Shown here: one piece after another, positions 17,388 through 26,450 of the stretch
Layout: every line of letters starts with the position of its first letter
Numbering within the stretch: the first letter of the stretch is position 1
NCBI RefSeq assembly: GCF_900475315.1
Contig: NZ_LS483369.1
Span: 248,001-312,000 of the forward strand
Direction of reading: 5' to 3'
DNA: 64,000 nt
Source: Neisseria cinerea
GTDB taxonomy: Bacteria > Pseudomonadota > Gammaproteobacteria > Burkholderiales > Neisseriaceae
Notes under the pieces: generated by a model
Databases searched by the model: none
Seen by the model: the letters and a program-made list of their open reading frames with translations, nothing else
Told to the model about the DNA's origin: nothing
Translations under genes and position numbers: made by a program

Positions 17388-19772
17388 TTATTTATTCAAT
17401 TCATCAGCCAAATACAGCCAGGTTTCGATGACGGTATCCGGATTCAGGGAGACGCTCTCTATGCCTTCTTCTACCAGCCATTTGGCGAAGTCCGGATGGT
17501 CTGACGGACCTTGACCGCAAATACCGACGTATTTGTTTTGTTTGCGGCAGGCGGAGATTGCCAAGTGCAACATTACTTTAACGGCAGGGTTGCGTTCGTC
17601 AAATGATTCGGACACTAAGCCGCTGTCACGGTCGAGGCCGAGGGTCAGCTGGGTCATGTCGTTAGAGCCGATGGAGAAGCCGTCGAAGTATTGCAGGAAT
17701 TGTTCTGCCAATACAGCGTTGCTTGGCAACTCGCACATCATGATCAGGCGCAAGCCGTTTTTGCCGCGTTCCAGACCATTTTCTTTCAGGGCTTTAACAA
17801 CGGCTTCGGCTTCGCCCAAAGTGCGGACGAACGGAATCATGATTTCGACGTTGGTCAGCCCCATTTCGTCACGGACGTGTTTCAAGGCTTTACATTCGAG
17901 GGCGAAGCAGTCTTTGAAACTTTCGGCGACATAACGCGCCGCGCCGCGGAAGCCCAGCATCGGGTTTTCTTCGTGCGGTTCGTAGATGCTGCCGCCGACC
18001 AAGTTGGCGTACTCGTTGGATTTGAAGTCAGACATACGGACGATGGTTTTACGCGGGTAAACCGATGCAGCCAATGTTGCCACGCCTTCTGCGATTTTAT
18101 CGACATAGAAGTCGACAGGGGACGCATAGCCGGCGATGCGGCGGGTAATTTCCGCTTTCAATTCGTCGTCTTGTTTATCAAATTCCAACAAGGCTTTGGG
18201 GTGGATACCGATTTGGCGGTTGATGATGAATTCCATGCGTGCCAGACCGATGCCTTCGCTCGGCAGATTGGCAAAGCTGAATGCGAGCTCGGGGTTACCG
18301 ACGTTCATCATTACTTTTACAGGTGCTTTAGGCATGTTGTCCAAAGCAACATCGGTAATTTGTACGTCCAGCAGGCCGGAGTAGATGAAGCCGGTATCGC
18401 CTTCGGCACAGGATACGGTCACTTCTTGACCGTTTTTCAGCAATTCGGTTGCATTGCCGCAGCCGACAACGGCAGGAATGCCCAGTTCGCGCGCGATAAT
18501 CGCCGCGTGGCAGGTGCGTCCGCCGCGGTTGGTAACGATGGCGGAAGCACGTTTCATCACGGGTTCCCAATCCGGATCAGTCATGTCGGTAACCAGTACG
18601 TCGCCGGCTTCGACGGAATCCATCTCGGAAGCATCTTTAATCAGACGTACTTTACCCTGTCCGACTTTTTGACCGATGGCACGGCCTTCGCATAATACGG
18701 TTTTGTCGCCGTTGATGGCGAAGCGGCGCAGATTGCGGTTGCCCTCTTCTTGGGATTTTACGGTTTCGGGACGGGCTTGCAGGATGTAGAGTTTGCCGTC
18801 CAAGCCGTCGCGACCCCATTCGATATCCATCGGGCGGCCGTAGTGTTTTTCGATGGTCAGTGCGTAATGCGCCAACTCGGTGATTTCTTCGTCGGTAATG
18901 GAGAAGCGGTTGCGGTCTTCCTCGGGGACATCGACGTTGGTTACGGATTTACCGGCTTCTGCTTTGTCGGTAAAAATCATTTTGATGTGTTTCGAACCCA
19001 TGGTCTTGCGCAGGATGGCAGGTTTGCCTGCTTTCAGTGTGGGTTTGAATACATAGAATTCGTCGGGATTGACCGCGCCTTGTACGACGTTTTCACCCAG
19101 GCCGTAGGATGAAGTGACAAAGACGACTTGATCGTAACCGGATTCGGTATCGAGGGTGAACATCACGCCGGATGCGCCGCTGTCGGAACGCACCATGCGT
19201 TGTACGCCGGCGGAAAGGGCGACGATGTCGTGTTCGAAGCCTTTATGTACGCGGTAGGAGATGGCGCGGTCGTTGTACAGGGAGGCGAATACGTGGCGCA
19301 TGGCTTCTTTAACGTTTTCCAAGCCATTGATATTCAGGAAAGTTTCCTGTTGTCCGGCGAATGATGCGTCCGGCAGGTCTTCGGCAGTTGCGGAAGAACG
19401 TACGGCAACGGAAATGTCCGCACCGCCGGCATCAGCAACCATTTTGTTCCAAGCCGTTTCGATTTCTGCGTCCAGCTGTTCGGGGAACGGGGTGTCCAAA
19501 ATCCATTGGCGGATTTCCTTGCCGACACGTGCCAGTTCGGCAACGTCTTCGACATCCAATTTTGCCAATGCGGCAGAAATGCGTTCGCTCAGACCGTTGT
19601 GTGCGAGGAATGCACGGTAGGCATCGGCTGTTGTGGCAAAGCCTCCGGGAACGCGAACGCCTTTTTCAGTCAGTTGACTGATCATTTCGCCCAGCGAGGC
19701 ATTTTTTCCGCCTACACTTTCAACATCTGTCATACGCAGGTTTTCAAACCAGATTACGTAGTTGTCGGCCAT
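17388..19772 (-). CDS. ppsA: Phosphoenolpyruvate synthase
   Basis: A 794-residue enzyme making PEP from pyruvate and ATP. The N-terminal ATP-grasp domain ([31 protein letters not shown]), the central swivelling domain with the phosphorylated histidine in GGRTCHAAI, and the C-terminal PEP/pyruvate barrel ([18 protein letters not shown]) are complete. The ATG at 19770-19772 is preferred over a TTG four codons earlier. The gene diverges from ppsR, which encodes its regulator. Confidence 0.95.
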   Translation of the reverse strand: MADNYVIWFENLRMTDVESVGGKNASLGEMISQLTEKGVRVPGGFATTADAYRAFLAHNGLSERISAALAKLDVEDVAELARVGKEIRQWILDTPFPEQLDAEIETAWNKMVADAGGADISVAVRSSATAEDLPDASFAGQQETFLNINGLENVKEAMRHVFASLYNDRAISYRVHKGFEHDIVALSAGVQRMVRSDSGASGVMFTLDTESGYDQVVFVTSSYGLGENVVQGAVNPDEFYVFKPTLKAGKPAILRKTMGSKHIKMIFTDKAEAGKSVTNVDVPEEDRNRFSITDEEITELAHYALTIEKHYGRPMDIEWGRDGLDGKLYILQARPETVKSQEEGNRNLRRFAINGDKTVLCEGRAIGQKVGQGKVRLIKDASEMDSVEAGDVLVTDMTDPDWEPVMKRASAIVTNRGGRTCHAAIIARELGIPAVVGCGNATELLKNGQEVTVSCAEGDTGFIYSGLLDVQITDVALDNMPKAPVKVMMNVGNPELAFSFANLPSEGIGLARMEFIINRQIGIHPKALLEFDKQDDELKAEITRRIAGYASPVDFYVDKIAEGVATLAASVYPRKTIVRMSDFKSNEYANLVGGSIYEPHEENPMLGFRGAARYVAESFKDCFALECKALKHVRDEMGLTNVEIMIPFVRTLGEAEAVVKALKENGLERGKNGLRLIMMCELPSNAVLAEQFLQYFDGFSIGSNDMTQLTLGLDRDSGLVSESFDERNPAVKVMLHLAISACRKQNKYVGICGQGPSDHPDFAKWLVEEGIESVSLNPDTVIETWLYLADELNK

Positions 19773-20182
19773 TTGTGTGTCCAATCTAAAATATGTTAAA
19801 AAAGAAACAAATCCGCATCCTTATTTTAAGCGATTCGTTCCTATGCTGTCATGTGTTTTATCTGTTTAAATCGTGATGCCGTCTGAAAAGTTGCAGTTTT
19901 CGGGGTATGTAATGGTTTGAAATTCTTTACCGGCAAACATGTTTTTCCTTTAGTGTTTTCTTTGTAAAACAGGTGGTTTTGAATAGGTTAATATTTTCTT
20001 GGCAGATTTTTGATCGATTTATTGGCATTTTCTCCTGCTAAATTTGTTTTGGGTTGCGGTTTGTTTCAAATTTTTATTTTCCCGTTTTCGTGTAATCCGG
20101 GGTAGGGGTGGTATGTGCGCCTTCCTTATGTTTGTTGCTGCTGTTATGATGTGTGTTTCAATCTTTATTTTGAGGATGGAAG
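19773..20182. other. Divergent ppsA/ppsR intergenic region
   Basis: About 410 AT-rich bases between two divergent genes. I see one DUS (about 19877), and no open frame with coding character. Promoters for both genes must lie here, but no box pair is convincing enough to mark. Confidence 0.6.
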
Positions 20183-21004
20183 ATGAGCAGTTTGCGCCAC
20201 GTGTTTTATATCTCCGACCGTACCGGGCTGACGGCTGAGAATATCGGTGAGGCCTTGTTGAACCAGTTTGGTAATTTGGAGTTCAAGCGCCATACGCACC
20301 CGTTTGTCGATACGCCTGAAAAAGCCAGGGCAGTAGTGGAGAAGGTGAATCGGAATATGCAGGAAAACGGACAGCGTCCGATTGCGTTTGTCAGTGTGGT
20401 TGATGACGAAATCCGTCGGATTATCAAAGGGGCGGATGCTTTTCAGATTAATTTCTTTGAGACTTTTTTGGGACTGTTGGAGAAGGAACTCAATACCGAA
20501 GCCACGGCATCCGGGCAGGGGCATCACAGTATCGGTAATACGAAGCGTTATGATGCGCGTATGGAGGCGGTGAATTTCTCATTGAATCACGACGACGGGG
20601 TCAGCGATAAGAACCTTCAGGAAGCGGATGTAATCTTGATGGGTGTATCGCGTTCGGGCAAAACGCCGACCTGCCTGTATTTGGCGTTGCAATACGGCAT
20701 CCGGGCAGCCAACTATCCGTTGATTCCCGATGATTTGGAATCCAGTGATTTGCCGCGTATGGTTAAACCTTACAAAGACAAGTTGTTCGGCCTCACCATT
20801 CAGCCCGAACGCCTGCAGGCCATCCGCCAAGAGCGCCGCCCGAATTCAACTTATGCCAAAATCGATACATGCCGCAGCGAGGTGGCGGACGCGCAGAGTA
20901 TGTTCAGACGGCATGGGATTCCGTTTGCGAATACGACGGATAAATCGGTGGAAGAGCTTGCCGTGCACATCCTTCAGGCGTGCAAGTTGAAGCGTAGGTT
21001 CTGA
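20183..21004 (+). CDS. ppsR: PEP synthase regulatory protein (bifunctional kinase/pyrophosphorylase, DUF299)
   Basis: A 273-residue member of the DUF299 family, which phosphorylates PEP synthase on threonine using ADP and reverses this with phosphate. The N-terminal ISDRTGLTAE motif and the P-loop GVSRSGKT (residues 154-161) are intact. Divergent pairing with ppsA strongly supports the assignment over the related pyruvate phosphate dikinase regulator. A DUS hairpin ends it. Confidence 0.93.
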   Translation: MSSLRHVFYISDRTGLTAENIGEALLNQFGNLEFKRHTHPFVDTPEKARAVVEKVNRNMQENGQRPIAFVSVVDDEIRRIIKGADAFQINFFETFLGLLEKELNTEATASGQGHHSIGNTKRYDARMEAVNFSLNHDDGVSDKNLQEADVILMGVSRSGKTPTCLYLALQYGIRAANYPLIPDDLESSDLPRMVKPYKDKLFGLTIQPERLQAIRQERRPNSTYAKIDTCRSEVADAQSMFRRHGIPFANTTDKSVEELAVHILQACKLKRRF

Positions 21005-21036
21005 TGTGGTGTCGAGGTTGTACCGGCATGTGGGAA

Positions 21037-21070
21037 ATGCCGTCTGAAAGGTTTTCAGACGGCATTTTCA
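21037..21070. terminator. Inverted-DUS terminator between ppsR and gph
   Basis: ATGCCGTCTGAAA (21037-21049) and its complement ending at 21065 form a tight stem; it serves converging genes on both strands and overlaps the end of gph. Confidence 0.8.
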
Positions 21071-21730
21071 TACCTGTTTTTTGGTAAGGCAGCCGATTAG
21101 TTCGATCGGTGTGGCGATGCGGTAGTCGGGTTGCCATGAGTCGGTATCGTCTTCATCTGAGATGTAGCCCCATTCGGCGAGGACGGTTTTCATGCCGGCG
21201 TTGCGGCCTGCTTGGATGTCGCGTTCGGCATCACCGACGTAGAGTGTGTGTTGCGGGTTGGCGTGGATTTGTCCGCACGCATACAGCATGGGTTTGACGC
21301 TGGGCTTGGGCTCGCCGCAGGTGTCGCCGCTGACGACGACGGCGGGTGGGATGATGAAGCCGAGTTTGGGGATGAGTTTGTCGGTGAAGCGCATGGGTTT
21401 GTTGGTGATGATGCCCCATTTGATGCCGCGTCTGTCGAGTTCGGCGATGAGTTCGTTCACGCCATCGAAGAGCTCGGTGTCTTGGGCGTAGCGGCTGTCG
21501 TATTCGTCTAGGTATTCGGTGCGCCATCGGGCATAGTCGGGATGGTCGGGGGTGATGCCTGCGCCGAGTTTGATCAGTCCTGCCGCGCCGTGGCTGGCTT
21601 GGGTGCGGATTTCGTCCATGCTTTTTTCGGGTAGTCCGTGGCGGGCGAGCAGGGTGTTGAGTGCGCCGCCGAGGTCTAGGGCGGTGTCGGCGAGCGTGCC
21701 GTCGAGGTCGAACAATACGGCTTGTATCAT
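21068..21730 (-). CDS. gph: HAD-superfamily phosphatase, phosphoglycolate phosphatase type
   Basis: A 220-residue HAD phosphatase. Motif I is DLDGTLAD (residues 8-15), motif II the TNKP segment (WGIITNKP) and motif III/IV the GDAERDIQAGRNAG segment. This arrangement fits Gph, which removes 2-phosphoglycolate formed during DNA repair. The ATG at 21728-21730 is used because homology starts there. It is 37 bases after the DUF455 gene stop and probably co-transcribed with it. Substrate could be another sugar phosphate. Confidence 0.8.
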   Translation of the reverse strand: MIQAVLFDLDGTLADTALDLGGALNTLLARHGLPEKSMDEIRTQASHGAAGLIKLGAGITPDHPDYARWRTEYLDEYDSRYAQDTELFDGVNELIAELDRRGIKWGIITNKPMRFTDKLIPKLGFIIPPAVVVSGDTCGEPKPSVKPMLYACGQIHANPQHTLYVGDAERDIQAGRNAGMKTVLAEWGYISDEDDTDSWQPDYRIATPIELIGCLTKKQV

Positions 21731-21767
21731 GTGTTTTCCTTTTTTATAAAGTGCGGGACGAAGGGTT

Positions 21768-22595
21768 TCAGACGGCATGTTTATTTTGTTTCAAACCCTG
21801 CTCGAAATCTTCCAACATATCCAATTCGAAGCGGCTGAAGCCCGCTTTTTCGCGCGCTTCGATGTTCACATAGCCGCGGAAGATAAACATATCGTAACGG
21901 GCAATCAGACTGCGGAACAGGGTGACAGGTTCCAAACCGCGTTCGCGGCAGAGGTGTTGATACCAATGGTTGCCGATGGCGACATGGCCCACTTCGTCAC
22001 GGTAAATGATGTCCAACACGCCGCAGGTTTCCGAATCGCCGCGCTGCTCCACCTTCGCGCGTATCCCCGGCGTAACGTCCAGCCCGCGCGCTTCCAATAC
22101 GCGCGGCACCAACGCCATGCGCAACAGCGGGTCGTAGGCGGTTTTATACGCCATGTCCCACAAATGGTTGTGCGCCTCGAAATCGCCGTAATCGAAGCCG
22201 AAAGCGCGTAGCCGTTCGCGCATCAGGCGGAAGTGGTACACCTCTTCCTTCGCCACCCGCACCCAGTCGCGCACAAACTGAAACGGCAGCGTGCGGAAAC
22301 GGTATGCCGCGTCCAAAGCCAGATTGATGGCGTTGAACTCGATATGCGCAATCGCGTGCAGCATCGCCGCATAGCCTTCGGCCGTGTTCATCTTGCGCGG
22401 CGTCAGTTGCGACGGCGCGACCAAAACAGGCTTCGGCGGCCGTCCAGCGTGGCGGAAGTCCAGCGGCGCGGCGTTTGCCTTCGCTTCTTCGATATTTTGA
22501 ACGGCGGCAAACGCTTCATCCGTCAGCCGTCCTTTTTCATCGGGGTCGTCTGAAAGCAGGGCAAGTTCCAGCAAGGCATAAATATCAGGTTTCAT
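21768..22595 (-). CDS. DUF455 ferritin-like protein
   Basis: A 275-residue helical protein with ferritin-like diiron motifs: HIEFNAINLALDAA, EEVYHFRLM and DEVGHVAIGNHWY carry the spaced Glu and His residues expected of two metal ions. DUF455 proteins resemble tRNA hydroxylase MiaE in fold, but their function is unknown. It precedes gph on the minus strand. The GC content of the gene is high and matches neighbouring core genes. Confidence 0.8.
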   Translation of the reverse strand: MKPDIYALLELALLSDDPDEKGRLTDEAFAAVQNIEEAKANAAPLDFRHAGRPPKPVLVAPSQLTPRKMNTAEGYAAMLHAIAHIEFNAINLALDAAYRFRTLPFQFVRDWVRVAKEEVYHFRLMRERLRAFGFDYGDFEAHNHLWDMAYKTAYDPLLRMALVPRVLEARGLDVTPGIRAKVEQRGDSETCGVLDIIYRDEVGHVAIGNHWYQHLCRERGLEPVTLFRSLIARYDMFIFRGYVNIEAREKAGFSRFELDMLEDFEQGLKQNKHAV

Positions 22596-22899
22596 TCCAA
22601 GTCCGCCGTTTTTCGGAAAACAAATATTATAGCGTTTAAAAAAAACAATATAAGGAATATAATCTTTACAATTTGGCGTTGCGCGTCAAAAACCATTAAA
22701 TACCACAGTTTGCACAGTCGGCATACATTAAAGAATTGTGAAACCCGATTGTCTTTTTTGTAGGAAAAAATCCCGAATCTTCAAAAAATTAGCCCTTGGA
22801 AAACACTGTTTGGAAAATGTAAACCGCCCATAAGCGGCTTGCATTGTTATTTTGTAACATCGATACTGGGCGCCACATCCCTTCCAATAAGGAAAAATA
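22596..22899. other. AT-rich divergent region between the DUF455 gene and lolA
   Basis: About 300 bases with no coding frame. It must hold the promoters of both divergent units. TTGCAC at 22711 and TTGGAA at 22810 are -35-like but lack good -10 partners. I see no DUS or repeat. Confidence 0.5.
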
Positions 22900-23523
22900 A
22901 TGATGAAACAACGCAACCTGCTTAAATTCCTCGCTGCTTGCTCCCTGAGCGCAACCATCGGTTTCGCACAGGCAGGCGCAGTGGATGCACTCAAGAAATT
23001 CAACAACGACGCCGACGGTATCAGCGGCAGCTTCACCCAAACCGTCCAAAGCAAAAAGAAAACCCAAACCGCACACGGTACTTTCAAAATCCTGCGTCCG
23101 GGCCTCTTCAAATGGGAATACACCAAGCCCTACAAACAAACCATTGTAGGCGACGGTCAAACCATTTGGCTCTATGACGTTGATTTGGCACAAGTGACCA
23201 AGTCCTCCCAAGACCAAACCATCGGCGACAGCCCTGCCGCCATCCTCTCCAACAGAACCGCCCTTGACAGCAGCTACTCCCTCAAAGAAGACGGCTCGTC
23301 CAACGGTATCGACTACGTCTTGGCAACGCCTAAGAAAAACAACGCCGGCTATCAATATATCCGTATCGGCTTCAAAGGCGACAACCTCGCCGCCATGCAG
23401 TTGAAAGACAGCTTCGGCAACCAGACCTCCATCAGCTTCGGCAGCCTGAACACCAAACCCAACCTTTCGCGCGGCGCATTCAAATTTACGCCCCCGCAGG
23501 GTGTGGATGTATTGAGCAACTGA
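22900..23523 (+). CDS. lolA: Outer-membrane lipoprotein carrier protein LolA
   Basis: A 207-residue periplasmic chaperone that ferries lipoproteins from LolCDE to the outer membrane. An N-terminal signal peptide (about residues 1-26, ending near AQAGA) is followed by the LolA beta-barrel half: GSFTQTVQSKKK, GTFKILRPGLFKWEY and the YDVDLAQVT strand. Length is usual. The gene has a strong inverted-DUS terminator and stands alone. Confidence 0.92.
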   Translation: MMKQRNLLKFLAACSLSATIGFAQAGAVDALKKFNNDADGISGSFTQTVQSKKKTQTAHGTFKILRPGLFKWEYTKPYKQTIVGDGQTIWLYDVDLAQVTKSSQDQTIGDSPAAILSNRTALDSSYSLKEDGSSNGIDYVLATPKKNNAGYQYIRIGFKGDNLAAMQLKDSFGNQTSISFGSLNTKPNLSRGAFKFTPPQGVDVLSN

Positions 23524-23540
23524 CTTGTTTGTTTGGCATT

Positions 23541-23577
23541 ATGCCGTCTGAACGTATGGCACGTTCAGACGGCATAT
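23541..23577 (+). terminator. Inverted-DUS terminator of lolA
   Basis: A perfect 15 bp stem, ATGCCGTCTGAACGT (23541-23555) with its complement (23561-23575), and a 5 base loop. Confidence 0.85.
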
Positions 23578-23801
23578 TTGTTTAAGATGGCGGAGCAGGT
23601 GCATTGTTTGAAAATAAACTGCTGCACATATATTTTTTCTGGCATTAAAATTAAGTATTGCACTGCCGCGTCTTTTGCCGTTTAATTCAGTCCAGCTGAA
23701 TCAAGGGCACAAGGAAGCAAGCCGGCCGCCCCCACAGTTTCCCTTTTGTATGTGGTATCGGACCACTGCAATGTTTTCTTTTTCACAAAAGGACTGTATC
23801 C

Positions 23802-24941
23802 ATGAGAAAAATCTTGATGGCGGCGGCAGTTTTCGGCCTCGTCTTGACTGCATGCGGCGGTGGCAGCCAAACCACCGCAGAGCCCGAAGCATCCCAAGTG
23901 CAACATACTGTTTCCGACAAACTTAATATCTATAACTGGTCGGATTACGTCGATCCCCAAACCCTCTCCGATTTTGAAAAAGATACCCGTCTCAATATCC
24001 GGTACGACTATTATGACAGCAACGAGGCGCTCGAAGCCAAGCTGCTGACCGGAAAGTCCGGTTATGATTTGGTCGTACCTTCCGTCGCCAATGTCGGCAG
24101 GCAGATTAAAGCCGGCGCATACCGGAAAATCGATAAAAGCCTGATACCCAATTACGCCAACATCGATGCCTCCCTGCTGGCAATGATGGCGGAAGTTGAT
24201 CCGGGCAACGAGTATGCCGTCCCTTATTTTTGGGGCATTAATACCTTGGCAATCAATACGCAGCAGGTGAAAAAGGCATTGGGTACGGACAAATTGCCCG
24301 AAAACGAATGGGATTTGGTATTTAATCCCGCATATACGCGCAAACTGAAATCCTGCGGTATCAGTTATTTTGACAGCGCTATCGAGCAGATTCCCCTGGC
24401 ATTGCACTATTTGGGCAAAGACCCCAACAGTGAAAATCCCGAAGACATCAAAGCCGCCGTCGATATGATGAAAACCGTCCGTCCGGACATCAAACGTTTC
24501 ACTTCTTCAGGCTATATCGACGATATGGCGACCGGAAACCTGTGTGTCGCCATCGGTTACGGCGGTGATTTGAATATTGCCAAAACACGTGCCCGGGAGT
24601 CGGCAAACGGTGTGGACATCAAGGTATTGGTACCGACAACCGGCGTGGGTGTATGGGTGGATTCGCTGATGATTCCTCGTGATGCGCAAAATGTCGCCAA
24701 TGCCCATAAATATATCAATCACACCCTGGATCCGAAAGTTGCCGCGCAAAACGGCAGTTTCGTTACCTATGCACCGGCCAGTCTGCCTGCCCGAGAACTG
24801 ATGGATGCGAAATATACATCCGACGCATCGATTTTTCCGACTAAAGAACTGATGCAGAAAAGTTTCATCGTATCGCCGAAATCCAGCGATGTCAGCCGTC
24901 TCAGTGTCAGACTGTGGCAGTCGCTTAAGGCTGGAAAATGA
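23802..24941 (+). CDS. potD: Spermidine/putrescine-binding lipoprotein PotD
   Basis: A 379-residue solute-binding protein. The signal peptide ends in the lipobox LTAC (Cys about 19), so it is anchored to a membrane by lipid. The mature part begins with the hallmark LNIYNWSDYVDPQTL and contains YDLVVPS and VPYFWGIN, as in PotD/PotF. It delivers polyamine to a PotABC importer. The likely partner operon is at 11386-14378, separated by rho, pps, gph and lolA genes. A single DUS follows the stop. Confidence 0.9.
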   Translation: MRKILMAAAVFGLVLTACGGGSQTTAEPEASQVQHTVSDKLNIYNWSDYVDPQTLSDFEKDTRLNIRYDYYDSNEALEAKLLTGKSGYDLVVPSVANVGRQIKAGAYRKIDKSLIPNYANIDASLLAMMAEVDPGNEYAVPYFWGINTLAINTQQVKKALGTDKLPENEWDLVFNPAYTRKLKSCGISYFDSAIEQIPLALHYLGKDPNSENPEDIKAAVDMMKTVRPDIKRFTSSGYIDDMATGNLCVAIGYGGDLNIAKTRARESANGVDIKVLVPTTGVGVWVDSLMIPRDAQNVANAHKYINHTLDPKVAAQNGSFVTYAPASLPARELMDAKYTSDASIFPTKELMQKSFIVSPKSSDVSRLSVRLWQSLKAGK

Positions 24942-25012
24942 GCCGTGCCGTTTGAGCCTGTTTCAGACGGCATCTAGAGAATAAGCCGGACAACGGCAGT
25001 AAAGGAGAAAAA

Positions 25013-25552
25013 ATGAACGCAATCCGAACTTTCCAAAACCACACTCCCGAAATCCACGAAACCTGCATGATAGACGGAACGTGCGTCATTATCGGAGAGG
25101 TGTCGCTTGCCGATAATGTTTCCGTATGGCCGTATGCCGTATTGCGCGGCGATGTGAACAGCATTACAGTCGGTGCGCGCAGCAATATACAGGACGGCAG
25201 CGTTTTGCATGTTTCCCACAAAACCGCTGCCAAACCCGAGGGCTCGCCGCTCGTTATCGGAGAAGACGTTACCGTGGGGCACAAAGCTATGCTGCACGGC
25301 TGCCGTATCGGCAACCGAGTTTTGGTCGGCATGGGGACGACGGTTCTGGACGATGCCGTTATTGAAGATGACGTGATGATTGGGGCGGGCAGCCTCGTAC
25401 CTCCGCGCAAACGTTTGGTGGGCGGCTATCTTTATGTCGGTTCGCCGGTCAGACAGGTGCGCGTGCTGACCGATGAGGAAAAAGCCTTTTTGAAGTATTC
25501 CGCCGCGCATTATGTAAGGCTGTCGCAACAATACCGACTCCGAATAATGTGA
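25013..25552 (+). CDS. Gamma-carbonic-anhydrase family protein (YrdA/Paa-type)
   Basis: A 179-residue left-handed beta-helix protein with hexapeptide repeats (IGEVSLADNVSVWPYAVLRGD onwards, and LVGMGTTVLDDAVIEDDVMIGAGSLV). The metal-binding histidines are present in GSVLHVSH and VGHKAMLHGC, so a metal site is likely. YrdA-like members often show weak or no carbonic anhydrase activity, so only the family is sure. An AAAGGAG site precedes the ATG. The IS remnant begins within about 40 bases of its stop. Confidence 0.85.
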   Translation: MNAIRTFQNHTPEIHETCMIDGTCVIIGEVSLADNVSVWPYAVLRGDVNSITVGARSNIQDGSVLHVSHKTAAKPEGSPLVIGEDVTVGHKAMLHGCRIGNRVLVGMGTTVLDDAVIEDDVMIGAGSLVPPRKRLVGGYLYVGSPVRQVRVLTDEEKAFLKYSAAHYVRLSQQYRLRIM

Positions 25553-25589
25553 TTATCGGGAATATCAGTTTATATATCAACTTATTGGA

Positions 25590-25828
25590 CCTTAACAGCA
25601 TAAACCTTATTAGATAATAGTGCGATGGAAAGCTTCTTTGGACGATTAAAAATGGAATGTTATTACGGTAAATGATTTGAGACGTTCTAACAACTGGAAA
25701 AAACGATTCATGAGTACATTCATTATTACAACCATGAGCGCATTCAGGGGAAACTAAAAGGACTGAGCTCTGTGAATTACAGAACTCAGTCCTTGAACTA
25801 AATCAGTCTAACTTTTGGGGTCAGATCA
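25590..25828 (+). pseudogene. IS3-family transposase remnant (end of orfB and right end of the element)
   Basis: From 25613 the frame reads DNSAMESFFGRLKMECYYGK, a typical IS3-group orfB segment, but is broken by in-frame TGA (25673) and TAA (25688) codons before continuing LEKTIHEYIHYYNHERIQGK to a natural stop at 25801. The catalytic-core upstream part is missing. The sequence GGGGTCAGATCA at 25817-25828 looks like the right terminal inverted repeat (CA end). No left end is visible. This is a decayed fragment, not a mobile element. Confidence 0.75.
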
Positions 25829-26209
25829 TTTTACGGAGCTTTTTTTGTTGTGTGCTTTAAGCCATTTTTGCATTTGTTCAATTTCCGCTTGTTGTGCGTT
25901 AATAATATCCTCAGCAAGCTTACGCATCTCAGGATCTTTTCCGTATTTTAATTCAACTTCCGCCATTTTTACTGCGCCAATATGGTGTGGCAACATACCT
26001 GCTGCAAAAGCAACATCAGGATCTTTATATTGCGCAGCTGCCATCATGTCTTGATGCATTTGATTCATACCTTGCATAAATTCTTGTTGCATTGCAGAAC
26101 CTGTCGACATTGGCATATTCATGTGTGCTTGATGCGGTAGTTCATTAGCATGGGCATAAATTGAAACTGCAGCAGCGCTAAGTGTGATAAAAGTCATAAG
26201 TTTTTTCAT
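25826..26209 (-). CDS. DUF305 periplasmic protein, probable copper/metal-linked
   Basis: A 127-residue protein with a signal peptide (about residues 1-21, ending YAHA), a methionine- and histidine-rich stretch (HQAHMNMPMSTGSAMQQEFMQGMNQMHQDMM) and the DUF305 core motif MLPHHIGAVKMAEVELKYG. DUF305 proteins often lie with copper and silver resistance genes; metal binding is inferred from that and from the Met/His content. Codon use is AT-rich against its neighbours, there is no DUS, and it abuts an IS remnant, which points to transfer. Its promoter has a MerR-family layout. The TGA stop coincides with the IS end, so the natural C-terminus may have been altered. Confidence 0.8.
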   Translation of the reverse strand: MKKLMTFITLSAAAVSIYAHANELPHQAHMNMPMSTGSAMQQEFMQGMNQMHQDMMAAAQYKDPDVAFAAGMLPHHIGAVKMAEVELKYGKDPEMRKLAEDIINAQQAEIEQMQKWLKAHNKKSSVK

Positions 26210-26243
26210 GTTTTTCGCCTATGTGATAACTGAAGGAGCACAA

Positions 26244-26274
26244 ATTATAAACTTTGACCTAAAGTTAAAGTCAA
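26244..26274 (-). promoter_or_regulatory. MerR-family-type promoter (19 bp spacer) of the DUF305 gene
   Basis: On the minus strand TTGACT (26274-26269) and TATAAT (26249-26244) are separated by exactly 19 bases. A dyad, TTGACTTTAA and TTTAGGTCAA around one central base, covers the -35 and the spacer (8 of 10 positions symmetric). Over-long spacers with a central dyad are the hallmark of promoters activated by MerR-family metal sensors such as CueR. The regulator gene is not in this window. Confidence 0.7.
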
Positions 26275-26412
26275 CATTTATTCCGAAAATGTTTGGTGAG
26301 GTGCTAAAAGCTAAAATAAGACAATATTTGAGCTGCGTTACGGATTTATGTTGCTGCTGTGCCTGACCATTGGAAAGTTTGCTTGGGATTTATTGGGTTG
26401 ATATCGAATGAA

Positions 26413-26446
26413 AAAAAGGCCGTCTGAAAGTTTCAGACGGCCTTTG
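26413..26446. terminator. Inverted-DUS terminator of prfC
   Basis: AAAGGCCGTCTGAAA and TTTCAGACGGCCTTT are perfect complements with almost no loop (inner pairs must open), followed on the minus strand by seven T. Confidence 0.85.
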
Positions 26447-26450
26447 TGTT

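Noticed and set aside
17691-18695. A 334-codon plus-strand frame antisense to ppsA (and similar long frames opposite prfC, secD, adh and pyrC).
   Set aside because: These are shadows of GC-rich genes on the other strand; residue composition is rich in F, H and G runs with no domain.
20044-20182. Possible small membrane protein ending inside ppsR.
   Set aside because: The frame overlaps the ppsR start and lacks a ribosome site; likely chance in an AT-rich spacer.
26281-26400. Short frame MLLLCLTIGKFAWDLLG between the DUF305 promoter and the prfC terminator, looking like the end of a membrane protein.
   Set aside because: Only about 18 codons, no upstream continuation and no recognisable family; it could be chance.
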